Shown: positions 1 to 5,592 of the stretch, piece by piece
How positions within the stretch are numbered: position 1 is the first letter of the stretch
Layout: each line of letters starts with the position of its first letter
Assembly: GCA_030044485.1 (NCBI GenBank)
Contig: JASHVQ010000029.1
Location: 1 to 5,592, forward strand
DNA: 5,592 nt
Direction of reading: 5' to 3'
Source: Methylovirgula sp.
Lineage (GTDB): Bacteria > Pseudomonadota > Alphaproteobacteria > Rhizobiales > Beijerinckiaceae
Position numbers and translations under genes: made by a program
Notes under the pieces: generated by a model
The model's database searches: none
What the model was told of the DNA's origin: nothing
Seen by the model: only the letters and a program-made list of their open reading frames with translations

Positions 1-1
1 G

Positions 2-97
2 GGCCAGAGCGGCAATGTCGCTTCGCCGCAGTTGCATTTCGAATTGCGCAAAGGCTCGACGCCCGTCGATCCCACGCAATATCTCGCCGGATTGTGA
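2..97 (+). CDS. C-terminal end of an M23-family (NlpD/DipM-like) murein hydrolase factor, partial
   Basis: Only the last 31 residues are visible, ending in TGA at 95-97; the rest lies before the window. The tail contains GNVASPQLHFELRKG followed by PVDPTQYL, the typical closing segment of LytM/M23 domains in periplasmic NlpD-like proteins, which bind peptidoglycan and act in cell separation. In active M23 enzymes the last metal-binding motif is HxH. Here the corresponding position reads Q-L-H, so the first histidine is missing. This is also the case in NlpD-type proteins that activate amidases instead of cutting peptidoglycan themselves. The upstream HxxxD motif and any LysM repeats cannot be seen, so activator versus enzyme stays open. 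The family call is fairly secure; the exact gene is not. Confidence 0.8.
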   Translation, partial: GQSGNVASPQLHFELRKGSTPVDPTQYLAGL

Positions 98-140
98 ACG
101 AGGCCCGGATTCTCGGCCGATGTGAGGGCGGCGTGAAAGT

Positions 141-175
141 TGCCCGCAAAGTCCCGCGCAGCTAGGATGCGGGCA
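141..175. repeat. 8-bp perfect inverted repeat in the gap before the glycosyltransferase
   Basis: TGCCCGCA at 141-148 is matched by TGCGGGCA at 168-175, separated by a 19-base loop. It starts 43 bases after the M23 stop and ends 25 bases before the glycosyltransferase start. It could be a weak terminator for the upstream gene or a structure in the 5' leader of the next one. No T-run follows the right arm, so a standard intrinsic terminator is not supported. In GC-rich DNA an 8-bp match may also be chance. Confidence 0.35.
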
Positions 176-200
176 GCCTCACGAGACCCGAGTTGTCGTT

Positions 201-1442
201 TTGCAAAGTGCCGGCCAGCGCAAGCACGAAGGCCTCGAGAAGCCGCCGAGCATTTCCGCGGATAGGCTGAAGAGCTACCTGCTTCGCCTTTTCGGCGCAT
301 CGGGCGGTCAGGCCCTCGACAGGCTAGCCGAAGTCGTTCCGGTCCCGATCACCGAACTTGCCGCCTCGATTCTTCCCTGCGACAACGGCGGTCCATACGA
401 GAGGGACTGCGAGACCCACATCCTCGGCAGCGACGCGGTCCGCGCCGTGATTGCCGATGCGCCGAAACTTGTCGAGCCACTTCCCTACGGCATTGCGCAG
501 ATCGATCATGCGATCGTCTGCGGCGAAGGCATCATCTGGAAAAAGACGCCGGACGGCTTGCGCGCCGTCAAGGAAACATTGATCGGCGCGCAGACGCCGC
601 GAAGCGTTCTTCCGCTCGTCCACGGCGCGGACGATGCGCTTTACGCTGACGCAAACATTCGCCCCCGAAAACTCCCGCCACGGAACACCTACGCTTTCAT
701 CCGGCAGGTCAGAGACAATAATTATGGCCATTGGCTGATAGAGGGCCTTCCGAAGATCGATTTGCTGGCCGAGCATTTCGATCTGAGCGACCTCAAGTTC
801 ATCGTGACGCGTCACTACATCACACGCCAATCGGGGCCGATGCGCAAAATCTATTTCGACTCGCTGGCCGCGGCGGGGATCGGGCCGCAACAAATCGTCG
901 AGGTGACGCGCGAGGCCGTGGAAGTCGAGCGGCTGCTTTATCCGCGTCCTCTTACCATACATTCATTGGTGAAGGCGCCGCGGCCAATCCGCTTCCTCGA
1001 GAAGCTGCGCGACAAAATCGCCGCCGGGTCGCGCGGACCGAGAAGGATCTATGTGTCCAGGGCCGGGGCCGCCAAGCGGCGCCTTCTCAACGAGACGCAG
1101 ATCTTGCGCATTCTAAAGGACCTCGACGTCACGGTCGTTCATCCCGAACGCCACGCTTTCGCCGAACAGGTCGGCCTGTTCGCCAACGCCGAATTGGTGA
1201 TCGGCAATTATGGCGCCAATCTCACCAATGTCGTCTTTTCGCCGCGCGGCGTAACGCTCTTTGCGATCACCTCTGAGGCCATGCTCGACGACTTCTTCTG
1301 GGATTTGGCGAATCTCAAGGGCGGCCGATATTTTTCGCTTCATGGCAAGGCCGCATCGCAAACGCCCGATCAGAACTCGGATTTTTACGTCGACGCCGAC
1401 GAATTGCATGCCGTGCTGAAGGAGCGCGTGCTGGCCGGCTAG
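201..1442 (+). CDS. Glycosyltransferase family 61 protein (DUF563), probable surface polysaccharide glycosyltransferase
   Basis: Predicted 413-residue cytosolic or membrane-associated transferase that would move a sugar from a nucleotide-sugar donor onto a glycan; donor and acceptor cannot be read from sequence. The GT61 signature blocks occur in order: NNYGHWLIEGLPKIDLL (residues 173-189), RIYVSRAG with RRLLNE after it (282-298), and ELVIGNYGANLTNVVFSP (331-348). The last block often reads GxHGAxLTN; here Tyr337 stands in the His position. No signal peptide or membrane helix is evident. The start is TTG at 201: the frame is closed by TGA at 123-125, no ATG or GTG lies between, and the first internal Met is residue 214. 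Shine-Dalgarno match is poor (only a GAG about 10 bases upstream), so the first residues are uncertain. The stop overlaps that of the convergent acyltransferase gene. Family assignment is strong; the substrate is unknown. Confidence 0.88.
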   Translation: MQSAGQRKHEGLEKPPSISADRLKSYLLRLFGASGGQALDRLAEVVPVPITELAASILPCDNGGPYERDCETHILGSDAVRAVIADAPKLVEPLPYGIAQIDHAIVCGEGIIWKKTPDGLRAVKETLIGAQTPRSVLPLVHGADDALYADANIRPRKLPPRNTYAFIRQVRDNNYGHWLIEGLPKIDLLAEHFDLSDLKFIVTRHYITRQSGPMRKIYFDSLAAAGIGPQQIVEVTREAVEVERLLYPRPLTIHSLVKAPRPIRFLEKLRDKIAAGSRGPRRIYVSRAGAAKRRLLNETQILRILKDLDVTVVHPERHAFAEQVGLFANAELVIGNYGANLTNVVFSPRGVTLFAITSEAMLDDFFWDLANLKGGRYFSLHGKAASQTPDQNSDFYVDADELHAVLKERVLAG

Positions 1443-3517
1443 CGGTCGCGGAGGCCGGTTCGCGCCGGCACGCCGTCGACCAATGGCGCAAAGGCGCTGA
1501 GTTTCGCGAGCCGCTGGGCAACGACGATCGAGCCTTCCGTCGTCAAATGGCTGTCGTCGAATTGAAGGGGAACGTCGTCCGAGGCCGCATAGGTCAGGCA
1601 ATGGCCGTTGCTGCACAGCAGGTCGACAAGCGAGACGAAATTCTCCGCCCCGATCGCCGGCGCCAAAGCCGAGTCGACTTGTTTCGAATAGTCCGAGGTA
1701 TGTTCATATACGAGGTCCGGCCGATGCTCGACGAGGCTGCGGCCGAGCAGAGCGGGCAGGGCGACGTCATAAGACGGGATCTTGCCCAGAACGATTACGT
1801 GCGGCGCGAATTCTCTCGCATAGTCGATCGTCGCCTTGAGCGGCGCCGCGTCTTCCGCGTCCCAGGCGGCGGAGAAAATCACTCCATCGAGCTTCGCCGC
1901 CGGCAGGAAATCCACAAGAGCCTCATGCATGAGATCGACGCAATAGCGCAGACCCTGCGTGGCCAGCAGCGGCTTGCAACCCGAGGCTGTCGCTTGAAGA
2001 ATATGGACCTTGCGAAAGACTCGCGAAAACCCCGCCCAAAGATGCGCGGCATGGCTGTCGCCGATGAGCAGATAGTTCGGCTGCGACGCCGAAGGCGTAA
2101 GGCAGAGGCCTCGATCGAAATAGCGGGCGCTGCCGTAGCCCGAGGTGATGAAACAGGTACCTTCGCGGAAATCGCGGCGCTTCGCATAGTCGTAATAGGA
2201 GGTGATCGCCGCGATGCGGGGAGAAAAACGCCCCGGCAGGCCGCGCGCCGAAACCAAGGCTCCGGACATGCCGAGCAGGATGACGAGCCAGGAGCCTAGG
2301 ATCGGTGCGGCGCGACGCCTAAGCGGCGAGGCAGGATCGCGGAAAGGCTGCTCGATATATTTCCAAGAGATGACCGAGAGAAAGAACAGCAGGAGAGCGC
2401 CGAGCGCAACGGCCGCCGGGCTTTCCGGCAGGTCGAGGTAACGCGCGAAGACGATAAGCGGCCAGTGCCAAAGATAGAGCGAATAGGAAATGAGACCGCA
2501 GAAGACAAGCGGCGGCGCACTCAGCAAGCGCGTCACTAAAGTCTTCCGAAAGGTGCCGATGTGAATGAGCGCGGCGGTCGCGGCGCAGGGAACGAGCGTG
2601 ACGAGTCCGGGATGGGCCGCGGCTCCGGAAATCCAGAGCATGGACAAGAGCAGGCTTAAAAGCGCCAGGACCGCGACGGCCTCGGCGATCCAGCGATTGG
2701 CGGTTTTGGGCGCGAATCCTTCGGCGACAAGCGCGCCGATCAGGAATTCCCAAAAACGCGGCGGCATCATGAAAAAGGTGATCGCCGGGACAAGGCTTTG
2801 CACGAAGATACAGAACGCCAGATCGACAACCAGCAAGACGATCAGGGCGATGCCGCGCGCCCGCGCCGAAAGATTGCGAAGCGCGAACGGGATCAGCGGC
2901 GAGATCAGATAGAACTGCTCCTCGACGCCGAGGCTCCAGGTGTGCAGCAGCGGTTTGGTAATTGCGTCGTGGTCGAAATAGCCGGTTTGCGCGGCGAAGA
3001 GAATGTTGGAAACGCCGAGCGCCGCGGCGGCGGCGCTGCGCGCCAAAGCGTCGAGATCGCCCGGCATGAGGATGAAGAGGCCGGCTGCGAGAGTCGCCGC
3101 GCTGATGGCATAGAGCGCCGGAAAAGTGCGCCGTAGGCGGCGCCCATAGAAATCGGGAGGCGAAAATCTTCTCTCGCGCAGCCGGCTGCTGATTTGTAGA
3201 TGCACAAGATAGCCGGAAATCACGAAGAACACGTCGACCCCGAGAAAACCCCCGGGGAGCTGTTCGACGCCGGCATGCAGGAGAATGACGCCGAGCACGG
3301 CGATGGCCCGCAACCCGTCGATATCGGGGCGGTAGGATAGTTCGTGCGGCGGCGATTTCTTCGGGCGATTTCCGAGCGGCGAAAGCGCCCGCAGCGCGTC
3401 CGCAAACGGCGAAAAGCGCGCCGGTGCCGCGAGGCGGTCGCGCCATGCGCTCAAAGACGCAGGCGAAGCGGACAAACCCGGCGCGCGCGCCGGCGTTTTT
3501 TGCTCTGCTCCGCTCAT
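1439..3517 (-). CDS. Acyltransferase-3 family membrane protein with C-terminal SGNH domain (OafA/YrhL type), glycan O-acylation
   Basis: A 692-residue inner-membrane protein expected to O-acetylate (or otherwise acylate) a cell-surface or exported glycan. Residues 62-425 form the AT3 domain with roughly ten hydrophobic helices. It carries YRPDIDGLRA with Arg70 and His81 (the R-x10-H motif), GGFLGVDVFFVISGYL (89-104), HTWSLGVEEQFY (192-203) and SLYLWHWP (346-353). Residues about 480-675 form a periplasmic SGNH domain with GDSH (486-489, nucleophile Ser488) and the DxxH pair Asp654/His657. Six cysteines (455, 472, 514, 526, 635, 640) in this part are compatible with disulfides. An approximately 60-residue Pro/Ala/Arg-rich N-terminal extension precedes the AT3 domain. 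ATG 3517 is the only ATG ahead of the domain; TTG codons 15 and 22 are weaker options. A GGA sits 6-8 bases upstream. A TTGATAAAT stretch in the 101-bp leader is AT-rich but no clear promoter was found. Family is firm; acceptor and acyl group are unknown. Confidence 0.93.
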   Translation of the reverse strand: MSGAEQKTPARAPGLSASPASLSAWRDRLAAPARFSPFADALRALSPLGNRPKKSPPHELSYRPDIDGLRAIAVLGVILLHAGVEQLPGGFLGVDVFFVISGYLVHLQISSRLRERRFSPPDFYGRRLRRTFPALYAISAATLAAGLFILMPGDLDALARSAAAAALGVSNILFAAQTGYFDHDAITKPLLHTWSLGVEEQFYLISPLIPFALRNLSARARGIALIVLLVVDLAFCIFVQSLVPAITFFMMPPRFWEFLIGALVAEGFAPKTANRWIAEAVAVLALLSLLLSMLWISGAAAHPGLVTLVPCAATAALIHIGTFRKTLVTRLLSAPPLVFCGLISYSLYLWHWPLIVFARYLDLPESPAAVALGALLLFFLSVISWKYIEQPFRDPASPLRRRAAPILGSWLVILLGMSGALVSARGLPGRFSPRIAAITSYYDYAKRRDFREGTCFITSGYGSARYFDRGLCLTPSASQPNYLLIGDSHAAHLWAGFSRVFRKVHILQATASGCKPLLATQGLRYCVDLMHEALVDFLPAAKLDGVIFSAAWDAEDAAPLKATIDYAREFAPHVIVLGKIPSYDVALPALLGRSLVEHRPDLVYEHTSDYSKQVDSALAPAIGAENFVSLVDLLCSNGHCLTYAASDDVPLQFDDSHLTTEGSIVVAQRLAKLSAFAPLVDGVPARTGLRDR
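3478..3501 (+). other. Terminator-like 16-bp palindrome plus T6, antisense to the acyltransferase 5' end
   Basis: CCGGCGCGCGCGCCGG at 3478-3493 is a perfect 16-bp palindrome (6-bp stem with a CGCG loop, or longer as a cruciform). It is followed after two bases by six T residues at 3496-3501. Read on the plus strand this has the shape of an intrinsic terminator, yet no plus-strand gene ends nearby. On the minus strand it encodes about residues 6-14 of the acyltransferase (lysine codon AAA, then P-A-R-A-P). It could stop antisense transcription or be a by-product of GC-rich coding sequence. Confidence 0.3.
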
Positions 3518-3618
3518 CTCAATCCGGCGTGTCGTGGGGAATTTATCAATGCGGCCAAAGGCTAAGCCAGTTTACCCGGCGAGGCAATCGAGGCGGGATC
3601 AAAGGCGCGAAACCTGGC

Positions 3619-4428
3619 TCACAACGCCACGGCATAGACGAGATAGGCGGCGACTTCCGCCGCTTGTTGCGTCGCGCCGGCGACATCCCCGGTCTGTCCG
3701 TGAAAAAGGCGGCGCGCCAGGACGCTTATGCCGTAGGCGGCCGCGGCGGCGAAAATCATTGCGAAAATGACGCGGAAAAATCCGGCGCCCGCGAGAAGCG
3801 GAGAAAGACCCAGAACGAAAGCGATCAGCCCGGCGGTGGCCAGCACCGGCTCGGAAGGCGCGGCGGCGGAAAAACCCGCCCCTTCGGTACGCGCGGGCGG
3901 CAAGAGATAGAGGGCAAGGAGCATGAGGCAGCGCGAGATCGCGGCGGTCGCAACCAGCACCCAGCAGACAAGACAGAGGCCATGCGCCGCGATGACCGCG
4001 ACGCTGAATATCCGTGCCAGCAAACTCAGAATGAGAGCAAGGGCGCCGAACGTGCCGATGCGGCTATCCTTCATAATCGCCAGCCGCGCTTCGGGCGTTG
4101 CGCCGCCCGTTGCATCGGCGAAATCGGCCAATCCGTCTTCGTGCAGGGCGCCCGTCAAAATGACGAGGGCGGCGATGCCGGCGAGCGCCGCCAGCGAAGG
4201 CGGCAGCCCAAGCTTTGCCGCTATCCAAAGCACGATGGCGGCGACGACGCCAATGGCGAGGCCGGCGATCGGCAGCATCCGCGCATAAATGCCTGCCGGC
4301 ATGTCATGCGGGGCTTTTTCGAAGGCGAACGCAGGAATTGGCAGGCGCGTACAGAAGCGCAGACAGGCCAGAAGCTCGGCCAGGAGCTCGGTCAAGAATC
4401 CCTTCGCATTGTCCAGGCGCGGATCCAT
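3619..4428 (-). CDS. cobS: Adenosylcobinamide-GDP ribazoletransferase (cobalamin synthase)
   Basis: CobS joins adenosylcobinamide-GDP with alpha-ribazole (or its 5'-phosphate), releasing GMP and giving adenosylcobalamin (or its phosphate). It is an integral inner-membrane enzyme acting in nucleotide-loop assembly. At 269 residues it is near the family's usual length of about 250. Hallmarks are present: RFCTRLPIP (24-32), GALHEDGLADFADATGG (93-109) with the acidic metal-binding cluster, IMKDSRIGTFGA (118-129), and GQTGDVAGATQQ (244-255) near the C-terminus. Hydrophobic helices lie between these blocks. ATG 4428 is well fixed because an in-frame TGA sits three codons upstream at 4435-4437; GAAGG lies close before it. 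The symporter gene ends 48 bp upstream on the same strand, so co-transcription is possible. No cobT, cobU or other cobalamin gene is in view, and no cobalamin riboswitch lies in the short leader. Confidence 0.96.
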   Translation of the reverse strand: MDPRLDNAKGFLTELLAELLACLRFCTRLPIPAFAFEKAPHDMPAGIYARMLPIAGLAIGVVAAIVLWIAAKLGLPPSLAALAGIAALVILTGALHEDGLADFADATGGATPEARLAIMKDSRIGTFGALALILSLLARIFSVAVIAAHGLCLVCWVLVATAAISRCLMLLALYLLPPARTEGAGFSAAAPSEPVLATAGLIAFVLGLSPLLAGAGFFRVIFAMIFAAAAAYGISVLARRLFHGQTGDVAGATQQAAEVAAYLVYAVAL

Positions 4429-4449
4429 GCGCCTTCATGCGCCATGCGG
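4426..4449 (-). repeat. ATG-containing microrepeat at the cobS start
   Basis: On the minus strand GGCGCATG occurs twice (plus coordinates 4436-4443 and 4426-4433) separated by AA, with a third shorter CCGCATG copy ending at 4443. Each copy supplies an ATG, and the three ATGs at 4445, 4438 and 4428 fall in three different frames. Only 4428 reads into cobS. ATG 4445 would give a 17-codon reading frame ending at 4392, overlapping the cobS start. Confidence 0.4.
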
Positions 4450-4468
4450 CGAATTTTGTCGAGAGACG

Positions 4469-4482
4469 GCCTGAGCTCAGGC
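4469..4482. repeat. 14-bp perfect palindrome overlapping the symporter stop codon
   Basis: GCCTGAGCTCAGGC reads identically on both strands and contains the TGA stop of the symporter gene (4479-4477). Folded in RNA it would give a 5-bp stem with an AGCT loop. No T-run follows on the minus strand, so a standard terminator is not supported. It lies in the junction between the symporter and cobS and could be a regulator site, an RNA processing site or chance. Confidence 0.4.
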
Positions 4483-5592
4483 TGCCGCCTGTCCCGCCCG
4501 GACCTCGGCATGGTCCTCGCGCGTCTCGTCGCGCGCCCGGTTGGGCAGGGCGGCCGAAAGCAACGCGGCGACGAGAATGTTGGCGAGCATGGCGGTGACG
4601 CCGTTATAGACTGCGAGATTGGTTCCCAAGATCGCCTGCACCGGCACCCAGGCCTTGGGCGTCCAGGCAAGCCAAGTGCCGAGCGCCATGCCGGCCGCCC
4701 AGCCCGCGAAAAGGCCCCAGCCGCTGAACCGGCGCGAATAGAGCCCGAAGATCACCGCCGGGAACACCTGCGCCATCCAGATTCCGCCGAGCAGCTGAAG
4801 ATCGAGCGCGAATTGGGTTGAGGCATGCAACACGAAAATCAGCGCGCCGATCTGGATGACGAGCGAGGCGGCCTTGGCGAGCAAGGCCTCGCTTGCCGGG
4901 GTGAGGCTCGCCCCGGCGAGCGGCTTCAAAAGGTTGCGCGTAAACGTGTTGGCCGCGCCGATCGACATGATGGCTGCCGGCACGAGCGCGCCGATGGCGA
5001 TCGCCGCAAAGCAGAAACCGACGAACCAGTCCGGGAACAGCGCCAGGATCAGATGTGGCACCGCGTCCTGCGGATTTGCGACTTTCACGCCCGCCGCATG
5101 CGCCATGTATCCCATGAGCGCAATCAAGCCGAGCATCACGGAATAGGCGGGCAGCGCGACGGCATTGATGCGGATCGCGTTGGCGTTGCGCACCGAGAGA
5201 ATCCCGGTCATCGAATGCGGATACATCAGCAGCGCGAATGTCGAACCCAGCGCCAGCGTTATGAAAGGCATGATCTGCTTCGGCGCAAGCAAGAGGCCGG
5301 CGGCGATCCGGCCGCCGGACGCCGCGACCTTCTTGTCGAAAACCGCACCCGCCGCATCGAATATCGCCCCGTAACCGCCGAGTTTTATCGGCACGACAAT
5401 CACCGCGGCGATGACGAAGATATAGATCATCGTGTCCTTGACGAAGGCGATCATCGCCGGTGCCCGCAAGCCGCTGCGCGAGGTGTAGAGGGCGAGGATC
5501 AGAAACGCGATGCTGAGCGGCAGATGGCTTGCCCAGCCTTGGTTTGCAAAGCCGAGCGCCTCGATCACCTTTTCCATGCCGACGAGCTGCAG
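4477..5592 (-). CDS. mctP: Sodium:solute symporter, MctP-type monocarboxylate permease, 5'-truncated by the window edge
   Basis: The frame stays open to the window edge (LQLVG precedes Met at 5577), so that Met is internal and 371 C-terminal residues are visible; an estimated 140-150 N-terminal residues are missing. The SSS family imports solutes with Na+; MctP of rhizobia takes up lactate, pyruvate and other short monocarboxylates. Numbered from the edge, landmarks are LQLVGMEKV (1-9), LRAPAMIAFVKDTMIYIFVIAAV (42-64), YPHSMTGILSVRNANAIR (124-141), GALVPAAIMSIGAANTFTRN (201-220, the conserved region carrying the family's sodium-site serine) and QFALDLQLLGGIWMAQVFPAV (260-280). About nine hydrophobic helices remain, followed by a charged C-terminal tail ending at TGA 4479-4477. 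The match to MctP rests on memory of the family's sequence; the substrate could differ, for example acetate or another carboxylate. Family is secure, substrate moderately so. Confidence 0.85.
   Translation of the reverse strand: MQLVGMEKVIEALGFANQGWASHLPLSIAFLILALYTSRSGLRAPAMIAFVKDTMIYIFVIAAVIVVPIKLGGYGAIFDAAGAVFDKKVAASGGRIAAGLLLAPKQIMPFITLALGSTFALLMYPHSMTGILSVRNANAIRINAVALPAYSVMLGLIALMGYMAHAAGVKVANPQDAVPHLILALFPDWFVGFCFAAIAIGALVPAAIMSIGAANTFTRNLLKPLAGASLTPASEALLAKAASLVIQIGALIFVLHASTQFALDLQLLGGIWMAQVFPAVIFGLYSRRFSGWGLFAGWAAGMALGTWLAWTPKAWVPVQAILGTNLAVYNGVTAMLANILVAALLSAALPNRARDETREDHAEVRAGQAAA

Noticed and set aside
324..962. Minus-strand open frame (212 codons) antisense to the glycosyltransferase
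   Set aside because: No recognisable domain, and the opposite strand holds conserved GT61 blocks. It is a codon-bias shadow.
1113..1616. Minus-strand open frame spanning the convergent junction
   Set aside because: Product is Arg/Pro-rich without motifs and overlaps two solid genes; no independent evidence.
2319..3446. Minus-strand open frame (375 codons) in another frame inside the acyltransferase
   Set aside because: Arg/Ala-rich shadow product with no motif, fully inside a gene whose own frame carries all AT3 and SGNH motifs.
3496..3501. A6 run in the acyltransferase mRNA as a programmed -1 frameshift site
   Set aside because: In the reading frame the codons are CAA AAA ACG, which do not fit the X XXY YYZ heptamer, and the zero frame already gives the complete protein.
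3518..3618. Terminator for cobS or promoter for the acyltransferase in the 101-bp gap
   Set aside because: No stable hairpin with a T-run was seen on the minus strand. The TTGATAAAT stretch lacks a well-placed -35 partner, so neither is annotated.
4429..4476. Cobalamin riboswitch upstream of cobS
   Set aside because: The 48-bp gap is far too short for the aptamer and no B12-box-like sequence was recognised.
3424..4821. Long plus-strand open frame (465 codons) antisense to cobS and the symporter
   Set aside because: Its product is a low-complexity Arg/Gly/Glu/Gln-rich string with no domain, and it lies opposite two well-recognised genes. It is expected from GC-rich codon bias.
5587..5592. 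CTGCAG (PstI site) exactly at the window end, suggesting a cloning boundary
   Set aside because: It is also the natural codons for L-Q in the conserved LQLVG segment of the symporter, and the other window end has no such site, so coincidence is sufficient.

Overview
The window is GC-rich, densely coding bacterial DNA. The type of NlpD/DipM-like tail, the MctP-like symporter and the CobS sequence suggest an alphaproteobacterium, probably of the Hyphomicrobiales (Rhizobiales). This is inferred from protein style, not from a marker gene, and the genus cannot be named.

Layout. Positions 2-97 (+) hold the last 31 codons of an M23/NlpD-like murein hydrolase factor. A gap of about 100 bp with an 8-bp inverted repeat follows. 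Positions 201-1442 (+) encode a family 61 glycosyltransferase with a TTG start. It converges on a large minus-strand gene (1439-3517) for an integral-membrane acyltransferase-3 protein with a C-terminal SGNH domain, and the two stop codons share one CTAG. After a 101-bp gap comes cobS (3619-4428, -), the cobalamin synthase. Upstream of it on the same strand, 48 bp away, is the C-terminal two thirds or more of a sodium:solute symporter of the monocarboxylate permease (MctP) type (4477-5592, -), whose 5' end lies outside the window. No gene-free stretch exceeds about 105 bp. No RNA gene, insertion sequence, CRISPR array or riboswitch was seen.

How the parts may work together. The glycosyltransferase and the acyltransferase-SGNH protein fit surface-polysaccharide assembly and O-acylation, and their adjacency makes a shared glycan a reasonable inference. 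The NlpD-like tail is also a cell-envelope function. cobS completes adenosylcobalamin synthesis and the symporter imports short monocarboxylates. They could be co-transcribed, but no functional link is evident.

I found no convincing undescribed system. The points worth a second look are small: the shared CTAG stop, the TTG start, a terminator-like palindrome inside the acyltransferase start region, a palindrome on the symporter stop, and an ATG-bearing microrepeat at the cobS start.
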